From positions 1 through 64,000 of the forward strand of contig JAEWSG010000206.1 of the NCBI GenBank assembly GCA_023398495.1: a DNA stretch of 64,000 bases. The letters run 5' to 3'. The notes beneath the pieces are model-generated. The model was given only the letters and a program-made list of their open reading frames with translations. It had not been told where the DNA came from and searched no databases. Positions 24,564 to 32,849 of this stretch are shown here, piece by piece. A program made the translations under genes and the position numbers. Source of the stretch: Bacillota bacterium (lineage in GTDB: Bacteria; Bacillota; Clostridia; Acetivibrionales; Acetivibrionaceae). How positions within the stretch are numbered: position 1 is the first letter of the stretch; every line of letters begins with the position of its first letter.

Positions 24564-24956
24564 ATGGCAAAGGTACAGTATTATGGAACTGGTAGAAGAA
24601 AAAAATCTGTTGCAAGAGTTAGACTTGTTCCTGGAGAAGGAAAAGTTACTATAAATGAAAGAGATCTTGACAATTATTTCGGTTTGGAAACATTGAAAGT
24701 TATTGTTAAGCAGCCATTAGTGCTCACAGATACAGGAAGCAAATTCGATGTAATCTGTAAAGTTATAGGTGGAGGTTATACCGGTCAGGCTGGTGCTATA
24801 AGACACGGTATATCAAGAGCCCTTTTAAAGGCTGACGAAGAATTAAGACCTGTATTAAAGAAAGCTGGCTTCCTCACAAGGGATCCAAGAATGAAGGAAA
24901 GAAAGAAATACGGACTCAAGAAAGCAAGAAGAGCACCACAGTTCTCAAAGAGATAA
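24564..24956 (+). CDS. rpsI: 30S ribosomal protein S9
   Basis: S9, 130 residues. Its C-terminal tail (KARRAPQFSKR) reaches the P-site tRNA. YYGTGRRKKSVARVRLVPGEGKVTINERDLDNYF and GGYTGQAGAIRHGISRALL confirm it. Cotranscribed with rplM, 24 bases downstream. Confidence 0.97.
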   Translation: MAKVQYYGTGRRKKSVARVRLVPGEGKVTINERDLDNYFGLETLKVIVKQPLVLTDTGSKFDVICKVIGGGYTGQAGAIRHGISRALLKADEELRPVLKKAGFLTRDPRMKERKKYGLKKARRAPQFSKR

Positions 24957-24980
24957 TGGTCTTTATTTTGCAAATATACT

Positions 24981-25058
24981 TGGAAGTTTGCAAGCAAACT
25001 TCGAAATACTTCAAACAATTCAGAACCTCTCGGGAAATCTTCCTTGGGAGGTTTTGTT
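24981..25058 (+). terminator. terminator of rplM-rpsI
   Basis: Two hairpins follow rpsI. The first, GAAGTTTG/CAAACTTC near 24983-25002, has no T-run. The second pairs AACCTC (25024-25029) with GAGGTT (25048-25053) and runs into TTTTG, so it is the likely terminator. Confidence 0.7.
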
Positions 25059-25088
25059 ATACAAGTTGTTTTATAGGGGTTGACGTAA

Positions 25089-25733
25089 TTGTCATTGTGG
25101 GGGATTTTTATTAGTGCATTTTTAATGGGATTTTCTGGTGCAATGATGCCGGGTCCAATGTTAGGCGTTACAGTTGATGGAAGTCTTAGAAGGGGATATA
25201 TTGCTGGACCGTTAGTAGTTTTAGGGCATGGAATTCTGGAAATAATTCTTATTATTTTTATGGCGTTCGGTTTAAAAGATTTCTTTTCAAATTCGACTAT
25301 AGCAGGATTTATTGGAATTTTTGGGGGAGCCTTTCTTGCATGGATGGGTTATGATATGATAAAATCCAGCCTTAAGAAAACAGTTTCATTAGGGAAGCAA
25401 GAGTGTAAAAAAACAGGACAAGGAAGTCTTATACTGACAGGTGCAGTTGTTAGTGCTACAAACCCTTACTTTATTCTATGGTGGGCATCAACAGGAATGG
25501 AATCTGTAAGACAGGCTTATTTTTTTGGGGGAGTAGGTGTTTTGACTTTCTTTATTGGCCATATTCTATCTGATTTTACATGGTTTGCTGCAATATCTAT
25601 TGCTTTTTCTAAAGGTAAGAAATTAATGAATGATACAATATACCAATGGGTTGTTTTGTTTTTGGGTGCTTTTATTATTCTATTTTCAATTAAGTTTATT
25701 GTTGGTGGATGGCTGGCATTTACCTCAAGATAA
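25089..25733 (+). CDS. LysE-family amino acid exporter
   Basis: 214 residues with about six membrane helices. The N-terminal GFSGAMMPGPMLGVTVDGSLRRGYIAGPLVVLGHG is the LysE/RhtB signature, and NPYFILWWASTG lies mid-protein. The start is TTG; the ribosome site is poor (AGGGG), so the true start may differ slightly. Substrate is unknown. Confidence 0.85.
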   Translation: MSLWGIFISAFLMGFSGAMMPGPMLGVTVDGSLRRGYIAGPLVVLGHGILEIILIIFMAFGLKDFFSNSTIAGFIGIFGGAFLAWMGYDMIKSSLKKTVSLGKQECKKTGQGSLILTGAVVSATNPYFILWWASTGMESVRQAYFFGGVGVLTFFIGHILSDFTWFAAISIAFSKGKKLMNDTIYQWVVLFLGAFIILFSIKFIVGGWLAFTSR

Positions 25734-25773
25734 AAATTAAGTTGCACATATTTTTGAAAGCAAGGAGGATTTT

Positions 25774-26625
25774 ATGAATCCATTGATTAAATATAGAGGT
25801 GGAAAATCAAAAGAAATTTCATATTTCATAAAGAACGTGCCTGAAACATATTTAAGATATATTGAGCCGTTTTTTGGTGGTGGTGCATTGTTTTTTTATT
25901 TGCAACCACAGAATGCTATTATAAATGACGTTAATACCAGACTTTATGATTTTTATAAAGAAATGAAGGAAGAATATCCACAGGTAAGGATTCAACTGGA
26001 CAGTCTACAAGAAATCTATGAAAAAAATCAAGCTGATTATGAACAATTAAAAAAGCAATATCCGGATGAGAGAGTTGAAAACAAGAACGAAGAATTATAC
26101 TATAAATTAAGAGATGCCTTTAATCATAAAACTGAATCAAAATATTTGGATGCAGTTTTGTATTTTTTTATTAACAAGACTGCATATTCAGGTATGATAC
26201 GTTATAATGCCAAAGGTGAATACAATGTTCCGTTTGGAAGATATAAAAATTTTAACACCAAATTAATTACGGATGAACATTATAAGTTGTTGAAACGAAC
26301 TGAAATTTATAATAAAGATTACTCAGAAATATTTAATATGGCTAATGACCAGGATTTTATTTTTTTAGATCCACCGTATGACTGTATCTTTAATGATTAT
26401 GGTAATGAAAATTATAAAAATGGATTTGGAGAAGATGAACATAGACGATTGGCAAATGATTTTAAAAATTTAACATGTATGGCTTTGCTGGTAATAGGAA
26501 AGTCTGAACTGACAGAAGAATTATACGGAAAGTATGTAGTTGATGAATATGAAAAATCTTATGCAGTAAATATCCGAAATCGTTTTAAAGCAGATGCAAA
26601 GCATATTATAGTAACCAATTATTAG
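25774..26625 (+). CDS. D12-class adenine-N6 DNA methyltransferase (Dam-like)
   Basis: 283 residues. Motif I in the form FFGGGALFFYLQP follows the N-terminal PLIKYRGGKSKEI, and the catalytic DPPYD lies near residue 206; these are the alpha-class (Dam, DpnM) hallmarks. AAGGAGG precedes ATG. No restriction endonuclease gene adjoins it, so it is either an orphan regulatory methylase or a phage/R-M remnant. Target sequence (for example GATC) is not deducible here. Confidence 0.88.
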   Translation: MNPLIKYRGGKSKEISYFIKNVPETYLRYIEPFFGGGALFFYLQPQNAIINDVNTRLYDFYKEMKEEYPQVRIQLDSLQEIYEKNQADYEQLKKQYPDERVENKNEELYYKLRDAFNHKTESKYLDAVLYFFINKTAYSGMIRYNAKGEYNVPFGRYKNFNTKLITDEHYKLLKRTEIYNKDYSEIFNMANDQDFIFLDPPYDCIFNDYGNENYKNGFGEDEHRRLANDFKNLTCMALLVIGKSELTEELYGKYVVDEYEKSYAVNIRNRFKADAKHIIVTNY

Positions 26626-26633
26626 TAATTGAC

Positions 26634-26673
26634 AACAGAAATTGTTTCTAGAGTGTGCACGGCACAAACAAAG
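26634..26673. repeat. family E repeat, copy 2
   Basis: AACAGAAATTGTTTCTAGAG...GGCACAAACA aligns with 18155-18192 at roughly three quarters identity. It sits directly after the methylase gene. Confidence 0.45.
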
Positions 26674-26770
26674 TTAGTGCATTGTTTTTAGTGCAGAAAA
26701 AGTGCTGAAAGTTTAAAGCAAGATGTAATATATAAAGAAGAGGTTAAATATATTGGTTGAAGGTGATTTT

Positions 26771-27070
26771 GTGAATGTTGTGGCAATTCTACTTATAATT
26801 TTAGCAGCTTTATTTTGCACTATTGGCTGTTGGATATCAATTTGGTTTTTTGGAGCTGGAATTATTTTATTAATAGTCGGAACTCTAATGTTAATGTATT
26901 GGAGCACAAAAAATTATAAATGGGAATGCCTAAGTTGTGGAAATAAATTTTCGATTAGTTTAAAAGAAAATGTTTTGGGCTTAAATCAAGGAGTGAATGA
27001 GAAAGAATTAACTTGCCCTAAATGCCTAAAAAAAGGTATTTGCAAGGGTGTTAATATAAATAAAATGTAA
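26771..27070 (+). CDS. small membrane protein with zinc ribbon
   Basis: About 99 residues: two hydrophobic segments (VVAILLIILAALFCTIGCW and WFFGAGIILLIVGTLMLMYW) followed by a cytosolic four-cysteine ribbon (CLSCG then CPKCLKKGIC). The GTG at 26771 is favoured by AAGGTG upstream; a TTG at 26753 is possible. Function unknown. Confidence 0.65.
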   Translation: MNVVAILLIILAALFCTIGCWISIWFFGAGIILLIVGTLMLMYWSTKNYKWECLSCGNKFSISLKENVLGLNQGVNEKELTCPKCLKKGICKGVNINKM

Positions 27071-27120
27071 AACTATTTAATGGCTTAAAATATAAAAGGT
27101 TGGAGGTCGTACAGGATCAT

Positions 27121-27174
27121 ACGCTCTGTGGATGCTAAAAAGGTAATTATTTAAGCATTCATAGGGCGTTTTTT
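27121..27174 (+). terminator. rho-independent terminator
   Basis: ACGCTCTGTGGATGCT pairs with AGCATTCATAGGGCGT (small mismatches) and six Ts follow. It ends the zinc-ribbon gene transcript. Confidence 0.8.
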
Positions 27175-27235
27175 GAACATTTTCTTTTTGAAAATTGTTA
27201 TAAAAGATTTTACTCAGTTGAATGCAAATATATCC

Positions 27236-27264
27236 TTGACAGATATATCGTGACATGATATATT
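27236..27264 (+). promoter_or_regulatory. promoter with overlapping operator for the padR operon
   Basis: TTGACA (27236-27241) and TATATT (27259-27264) are 17 bases apart. The palindrome ATATATC-N7-GATATAT covers the spacer and the start of the -10, a good position for autorepression by the PadR product. A further AATATATC follows. Confidence 0.65.
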
Positions 27265-27302
27265 TAATATATCGGAGAACGATAGATTGGGGGCTGAGTT
27301 AT

Positions 27303-27617
27303 ATGAATGAAAATATGCCATTAACTGAAGCGATTTACTACATTTTGCTTTCAGTGAGGAAGCCAAATCATGGGTATGGAATCATTCAGGAAATTAGTGA
27401 AATTACCGATAGAAGGGTTATGTTAGGGCCAGGAACATTATATGGAGCCATTAACTCTATGCTTTCGAGAGGGTGGATTAAGTTATACAGCGAAGACAAA
27501 GAATCAAGAAAGAAAAAAGAGTATGTAATTACCAAGGATGGCAAAGAAGTATTTCACAATGAAGTCGTGAGGTTGAACGAACTTGTAAATAATGCGAAGT
27601 TAATGGAGGGGGAATAA
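27303..27617 (+). CDS. PadR-family transcriptional regulator
   Basis: 104-residue winged-helix regulator. LTEAIYYILLSVRKPNHGYGIIQEISEITDRRVMLGPGTLYGAINSMLSRGWIKLY is the PadR DNA-binding domain with its GPGTLYGA wing. GGGGGCTGAG precedes the ATG. Overlapping palindromic operator and the linked DUF2812 gene suggest it represses its own operon. Confidence 0.92.
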   Translation: MNENMPLTEAIYYILLSVRKPNHGYGIIQEISEITDRRVMLGPGTLYGAINSMLSRGWIKLYSEDKESRKKKEYVITKDGKEVFHNEVVRLNELVNNAKLMEGE

Positions 27618-27620
27618 GAT

Positions 27621-28130
27621 ATGTTAAAATTCAGATTATATTATGATAAGGATGCGGAACAGGATTGGTTGACGAAAATGTCTAATAGGGGTTATGCATT
27701 TAAAAACTATTTTCTTGGGTTTTATACATTTGAAGAATGTGAGCCGGGTAAGTATTTATATCAAATTGATTTAATAGACGACAAAGCTAATGCATACGAA
27801 GAATTTTGCGAATTTATGAAGGAAAGCGGAGTTGATATAGTAGCCCGTTGGTATCGTTGGGTTTATTTAAGGAAAGCTGCATCAGAGGGTGTCTTTGAAA
27901 TGTATACCGATAATGAGTCCAAGATTAATCAATATACAAGGATTAGGAAATTCTTTTCATTTTTTCTTATATTAGAGATTATCTGCTTTTTCGTAGAAAT
28001 CAATGCAGCTATACAATCAGGAAAAACTATATTCTGGGTCTTTACCTTGTTGATAGGAGTAATTGCACTGGCATTTTTGCGTATTACATGGAAATGCAGT
28101 TGGAAAATTGAACAACTGAGAAGAGATTGA
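27621..28130 (+). CDS. DUF2812-type membrane protein
   Basis: 169 residues. Soluble N-terminal DUF2812-like domain (MLKFRLYYDKDAEQDWLTKMSNRGYAFKNYFLGFYTFE) and two C-terminal membrane helices (about 113-130 and 137-155). PadR and DUF2812 genes are commonly paired in Firmicutes; the gene starts three bases after padR. Function is unknown; a role in sensing or membrane stress is only a guess. Confidence 0.8.
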   Translation: MLKFRLYYDKDAEQDWLTKMSNRGYAFKNYFLGFYTFEECEPGKYLYQIDLIDDKANAYEEFCEFMKESGVDIVARWYRWVYLRKAASEGVFEMYTDNESKINQYTRIRKFFSFFLILEIICFFVEINAAIQSGKTIFWVFTLLIGVIALAFLRITWKCSWKIEQLRRD

Positions 28131-28250
28131 ATTAATTACGAAAGTATTTCACCAAATCCAATACAGTGCTATAATAACATTATATTTCGTAGTACGTGAA
28201 AGCACTAAATATATTAGTTCATTTAAGCTCAATATTTAAGACAGGAAAAG

Positions 28251-29438
28251 GTGAAGTTTTTGAATAAAAAGAAAATAGCAATTTTATTAACAGCTGTTAT
28301 TATAAGCTGTGGAGCATTGTTTTTCTATTTTAGCAATGACAAAGCAGAGTATATGCCTTATAAAGAGTTTTACGGATTTGTTGAAAAGGGAGAGGTGGCT
28401 TCTGCACAAATTGGAGAAAACGAGGTTGCGTTTTATCTCAAAGGTGAAGAAACAAAATACCAGACTGATAATCCTGAACTGAATACATTTAAGGAATTTC
28501 TGCTGCTTAACGAGGTTGAGGTAAAAGCTGAAGAAAGCGTAGATGAAATTCTGGTCAGTATTACAGACATAATCTTCAATGTGCTCTTTTTCGCAATTAT
28601 AGTATTTGCATTATATAAATTACGGGGGTTTATAAACACCTTTAAAGTAATTCGTCACAGTAAAACAAGGTTTTCAGATGTAGCGGGCATGGAGGAATTG
28701 AAAAAGGAAATGATGCAGGCTGTCGACATCTTAAAACATCCTAAAGAATATGCGTCTAAAGGAATACGTCAGGTAAGCGGAATAATGCTTGAGGGCAACC
28801 CCGGAAACGGAAAAACTTTGTTTGCAAGAGCACTTGCAGGGGAAGCTAATATGAATTTTATCGCAACAAAGGCAACAGATTTCCAGAGTGCAATTATGTC
28901 CATTGGACCAGGTAAAATTAAGGCACTTTTCAGAAAAGCACGTGCCAACAAGCCCTGCATTATATTTATTGATGAATTTGACGGAATAGGTGAGAAGAGA
29001 AACTATTCGGGTACAGGTATTGATAAGGAGAATAACAGACTTATAACGGCAATGCTGAACGAATTGGACGGCTTCTCACGTGAGAGCGGAGTTATGGTTA
29101 TTGCAGCAACAAATAATTTCAGATCTCTGGATGAAGCGTTAGTCCGTGCGGGAAGATTTGATAAGAAGTACACTGTTCCGTATCCTGATTTTAATACCAG
29201 GTTGGAGTTGATTGGGATTTACACAAAAAACAAGAAGATAGAACCGGATTTGTCAATTGAAAAACTGTCTGCCTCCTTTGAGGGTTTGAGTTGCTCACAG
29301 ATTGAAACAATACTCAACGAAGCTGCTATGATTGCATCAGGGAGCGGACGCACAGAGATAAAAGAGGTTGATATAATATCAGCTATTAGAAGAACATGTA
29401 ATGTATCACCATCAAAAGGAGTAACAAAAAGAGCGTGA
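28251..29438 (+). CDS. FtsH-like membrane AAA ATPase lacking the protease domain
   Basis: About 395 residues. Layout matches FtsH: membrane helix (9-27), periplasmic-type loop with YKEFYGFVEKGEVASAQI, second helix (about 105-125), then an AAA module with Walker A GNPGNGKT, Walker B IIFIDEFD and second region of homology RAGRFDKKY. It ends after the lid domain, and no HExxH zinc-protease domain follows, whereas FtsH is near 600-650 residues. The GTG start may instead be TTG 28260, which is better spaced from AAAGGTG. It is probably an unfoldase or extractor; whether truncation is ancestral is unclear. Confidence 0.85.
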   Translation: MKFLNKKKIAILLTAVIISCGALFFYFSNDKAEYMPYKEFYGFVEKGEVASAQIGENEVAFYLKGEETKYQTDNPELNTFKEFLLLNEVEVKAEESVDEILVSITDIIFNVLFFAIIVFALYKLRGFINTFKVIRHSKTRFSDVAGMEELKKEMMQAVDILKHPKEYASKGIRQVSGIMLEGNPGNGKTLFARALAGEANMNFIATKATDFQSAIMSIGPGKIKALFRKARANKPCIIFIDEFDGIGEKRNYSGTGIDKENNRLITAMLNELDGFSRESGVMVIAATNNFRSLDEALVRAGRFDKKYTVPYPDFNTRLELIGIYTKNKKIEPDLSIEKLSASFEGLSCSQIETILNEAAMIASGSGRTEIKEVDIISAIRRTCNVSPSKGVTKRA

Positions 29439-29446
29439 TAGTTCCG

Positions 29447-29493
29447 CTGTTTACCGCAGCGGAATTTACTACTTTGATTGCAGCTTCCGCTGC
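29447..29493 (+). repeat. family D hairpin repeat, copy 1
   Basis: 47 bases matching the complement of 54786-54832 at 45 positions. GCAGCGGAA and TTCCGCTGC form a 9-bp stem. It follows the ATPase stop and lies inside the apparent upstream extension of the next gene. Confidence 0.8.
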
Positions 29494-29521
29494 CTTATTT
29501 ATTTTGACCCGGGAGGAAAAA

Positions 29522-30820
29522 ATGTTTAATTATATAACAACTGCTATATTAGTCATTATTGTTGTGATTTGGTTAATTAGATTTTTGAATCAGGCTGGAT
29601 TGCCTATGCCTGATAATAGGTTTTTCAACTGGATTACAGCACAAAAAAACATGACAGGAGAAAAGGTTAATAAAAAACAGCTGATAAGAGTGTTTTTTTG
29701 GGCTTTGGGTATTCGGATTATCATTTACTTGTTTGGTGCGATAAGCACTAGAATTTTTATGGACGAAGGTTCTGTATATACCTTTAAAAGTTTTCTAGAT
29801 AGCTGGATAAGATGGGACTCGTCAAATTACATTGATTTGGCGAGTAAGGGATATAGTAATTGTATTGTGGAGGGTAAACACTTATTTTTGGTGTTTTTTC
29901 CTTTGTACCCGGTTGCTATTCGCCTGATGCATTATGTAATCAGGGATTACCAGCTTGCTGCATTGGTGGTTTCAGTTCTTAGCTATTGTATAGGTTCTTG
30001 TTATTTCTATGCCTTAATTGCCGAGGAATATGGGAAATCTATTGCAAAGAAGGCGTTTATCTATTTGGCTGTTTTTCCGTTTTCCTTCTTTTTTGGAGGT
30101 GTTATGACAGAGAGTTTGTTTTTCTGTACAACAGCAGCGGCATTTTATTATATTAAACGGCATAACTGGCTTATGGTTTCGTTGTTTGGAATTCTGGCAT
30201 CTCTTACCAGGTTGCACGGGATTTTGTTGATAGGTGTTGCAGGTGTTGAATTTTTTACCTATTACAAACCCTTTCAGATGATCTGGGATAGACGGATTAA
30301 AGAACTTTTTAAACTGGTTATTACAAAGGGGATTTGCATAGCTCTGATACTGGTTGGACCTTTGATTTATCTATATCTTAACTTCAAGGTAGATGGAAAC
30401 CCCTTTCAGTTTATGATTTATCAAAAGGAGCACTGGGGTCATGTAAATACTTATTTTGCCAACACTGTAAAAGATATTTTCAAATATGCGATAAACTTCT
30501 CTCAAAAAGATAATATGCTTGCTTCGGTATGGATACCAGAGGCTTTAATATTCATTCTTGCAGCAGCTTTGATTATTTACGGTGTTCGCAGGCATAATCT
30601 TATGTATACTGCCTATCTGCTAGTGTATACAATTATCAATTATTCTGTGACCTGGCTCATTAGCGGCAGTAGATATATGCTATGTGCTTTGCCCATATTT
30701 ATTATATTGGGGGAAATTGGAGAAAACCGAAAAGAAGCAGACAAGTGGATAACAGTTATAAGTGCCGTCGGATTAGGCGTTTACATGACAGGTTACCTGA
30801 TGTATAAAAATATCATGTAG
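29522..30820 (+). CDS. PIG-V-like mannosyltransferase family membrane protein
   Basis: 432 residues, about ten membrane helices. RWDSSNYIDLASKGY (the WD motif with catalytic acid) and FLVFFPLYPVAIR fit the dolichyl/polyprenyl-phosphate sugar-dependent GT-C family related to eukaryotic PIG-V. GGGAGG stands six bases before the ATG at 29522; the longer frame starting at 29435 would translate the family D repeat and is rejected. It probably mannosylates a cell-surface lipid or protein; donor and acceptor are unknown. Confidence 0.8.
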   Translation: MFNYITTAILVIIVVIWLIRFLNQAGLPMPDNRFFNWITAQKNMTGEKVNKKQLIRVFFWALGIRIIIYLFGAISTRIFMDEGSVYTFKSFLDSWIRWDSSNYIDLASKGYSNCIVEGKHLFLVFFPLYPVAIRLMHYVIRDYQLAALVVSVLSYCIGSCYFYALIAEEYGKSIAKKAFIYLAVFPFSFFFGGVMTESLFFCTTAAAFYYIKRHNWLMVSLFGILASLTRLHGILLIGVAGVEFFTYYKPFQMIWDRRIKELFKLVITKGICIALILVGPLIYLYLNFKVDGNPFQFMIYQKEHWGHVNTYFANTVKDIFKYAINFSQKDNMLASVWIPEALIFILAAALIIYGVRRHNLMYTAYLLVYTIINYSVTWLISGSRYMLCALPIFIILGEIGENRKEADKWITVISAVGLGVYMTGYLMYKNIM

Positions 30821-30841
30821 GTCTTAAGGAGAGATAATTCT

Positions 30842-32011
30842 ATGATAACAGTATTATTGGTGATTATTTATATATCTTTCATAAGTTTGGGGTTGCCTGA
30901 TTCCATACTGGGAGCAGCATGGCCTTCCATGTACCCTGACTTGAATGTTCCGGTGTCATATGCAGGAGCTATTTCTATGACTATTGCCGGTGGTACAATA
31001 ATTTCAAGCCTGTTCAGTGTAAAAATAATCAGAAAACTTGGTACCGGTAAGGTTACTGCAATAAGTGTTTTGATGACAGCACTTTCGTTATTAGGGTTTA
31101 GCATTTCAAAAAGTTTTATTTTCCTTTTTATATTTTCAATACCATTAGGTTTAGGTGCAGGGTCAGTAGATGCTGCTTTGAATAATTTTGTTGCACTTCA
31201 CTATAAAGCAAGGCATATGAGTTGGCTTCACTGTTTCTGGGGGCTTGGAGCAACTATTGGTCCTGTGATTATGTCTTGGTGTTTATTCAGAAATGGTACA
31301 TGGACATCGGGTTATAAAACAGTGGGCGTTATTCAGTGTATACTAGTTGTTATTTTGTTTATATCCTTACCGTTATGGAGAAGGCTGGAAAAGACGGAAG
31401 TTCATAATGAAGCTGGCAAGGGCAGTGACTTGGGATTAGGAAAACTTATTAAAATAAAGGGAGCAAAGTTTGCTTTGTTAGCGTTCTTTTTCTATTGTTC
31501 GCTAGAAGCAACATGTGGGCTATGGGGGAGTAGCTTTATGGTTCTTACCAGAGGTGTAACTCCTGAGGTTGCAGCTCAGTGGATATCCTTATTTTATATG
31601 GGAATAACCTTTGGACGTTTTGTATCGGGTTTTCTGACAATTAAAATAAGTAGTCCGCGAATGATACAAATAGGTGAGGGATTAATAGCTATTTCTATTA
31701 TTTTAGTCTTGCTACCTTCAAAGGGAGTTCTTTTGTGTACAGGGTTGTTTTTAATCGGGGTGGGTTGTGCACCTATTTATCCAAGCATGATACATCAAAC
31801 ACCTGAGAACTTTGGCCGGGAATTATCACAGGCTATGATCGGAATACAAATGGCATGTGCATATATAGGAACAACCTTTATGCCTCCGTTGTTTGGTTTG
31901 CTTGCACAAAAGGTATCAATAGCATTGTACCCATACTATATGATGGTTGCATTAGTTTTTATGGTAATAATGACCGAAAGATTGAGGAGAAGTGTCAAAA
32001 AACCGGTTTGA
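30842..32011 (+). CDS. major facilitator superfamily transporter
   Basis: 389 residues with about twelve membrane helices. Starts after AAGGAGAG. GLPDSILGAAWPSM and FSIPLGLGAGSVDAALNNFVALHY resemble the FucP/YfkF-type MFS branch. Cotranscription with the preceding mannosyltransferase gene is likely (21-base gap). Substrate cannot be inferred. Confidence 0.85.
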   Translation: MITVLLVIIYISFISLGLPDSILGAAWPSMYPDLNVPVSYAGAISMTIAGGTIISSLFSVKIIRKLGTGKVTAISVLMTALSLLGFSISKSFIFLFIFSIPLGLGAGSVDAALNNFVALHYKARHMSWLHCFWGLGATIGPVIMSWCLFRNGTWTSGYKTVGVIQCILVVILFISLPLWRRLEKTEVHNEAGKGSDLGLGKLIKIKGAKFALLAFFFYCSLEATCGLWGSSFMVLTRGVTPEVAAQWISLFYMGITFGRFVSGFLTIKISSPRMIQIGEGLIAISIILVLLPSKGVLLCTGLFLIGVGCAPIYPSMIHQTPENFGRELSQAMIGIQMACAYIGTTFMPPLFGLLAQKVSIALYPYYMMVALVFMVIMTERLRRSVKKPV

Positions 32012-32037
32012 TGCATACCGGAGTGAAAATGTATAAG

Positions 32038-32074
32038 ACCTCAGGTGGGAGCTGCGTCCTCCACCCGAGGCCTT
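32038..32074 (+). terminator. hairpin after the MFS gene
   Basis: AAGACCTCAGGTGG and CCACCCGAGGCCTT can pair with two mismatches into a GC-rich stem. It lacks a T-run, so termination is plausible but not assured. Confidence 0.45.
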
Positions 32075-32207
32075 AGTAAGTATAAAACAAATCATTTCTT
32101 ATGAAGAAATGAAGGATATATGATATATTTCTTCTATTTCTTGAATTATTGCCTGCCCAAATAAGCATCATATATAAATAATAGTAGAAGATATACCGTC
32201 AGCGTTG

Positions 32208-32657
32208 CTAATTTTTGAATTTTTCCTGGATCTTAATTGAAATCTCTTCGTCAAGATCTGATAGTAAGTTATCCAAATCTGCATCGATTTTGATCTTGAT
32301 TTTGGATTTGCCGTTTTCTATTGCATTTGTCTTACTGTTATCAAGAGCGTCTTTTACTTCTTTGGATTTTTGTTTTATTTTTAGTTTTGCAGCTTCAGTT
32401 TCTGCATTTGCATACTCATCGAGAGTGCGTTCTACTTCGCCTATATACTCGTCAACATATCTGGCGGTTTCTTCCAGGGTTTCCCTTTTTGTTTGTTCGA
32501 GTGTTTCGCTTGAGTTACTTGCTGTTTGAGCTGCAATTGAATCGGTTTTTTGCAATACCAGATCAAGGACATTAATGCCTATAGCATTTGCAATTATTAT
32601 CTGAGTTGCAATTATAAAACCAATTGCTATAAAAATAATTTTTTTCTTTCCTTTCAT
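32208..32657 (-). CDS. membrane-anchored coiled-coil protein of unknown function
   Basis: 149 residues: a short basic start (MKGKKK), one membrane helix (IIFIAIGFIIATQIIIANAIGI), then a long charged helical region rich in Glu/Lys (about 50-150) that should form a coiled coil. GGGGGTGG lies directly before the ATG at 32657; an upstream GTG at 32672 is less likely. No known family recognised. Confidence 0.7.
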   Translation of the reverse strand: MKGKKKIIFIAIGFIIATQIIIANAIGINVLDLVLQKTDSIAAQTASNSSETLEQTKRETLEETARYVDEYIGEVERTLDEYANAETEAAKLKIKQKSKEVKDALDNSKTNAIENGKSKIKIKIDADLDNLLSDLDEEISIKIQEKFKN

Positions 32658-32849
32658 GTATTCCACCCCCACAAAATAAGTGATATAAATCTATGCTAAT
32701 TTTTCGTACAAAGTAATTAAAATATTAACCGGTAAATGTAGCCAAATAAATATGTTAAGCAAAGAAGCCCGAGATTTTGGTTGTAATTACCGGAACGTTA
32801 TAATAAAATAGAGAATAAATCTAGAATTTGTATTTTATTTGGAGGTCAC

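Noticed and set aside
29435..29521. N-terminal extension of the mannosyltransferase-like protein
   Set aside because: The extension is the translated family D repeat; AGGAGG sits immediately before the ATG at 29522.
31855..32076. 73-codon frame at the end of the MFS gene
   Set aside because: Out-of-frame shadow of the transporter that ends in the downstream hairpin; no ribosome site.
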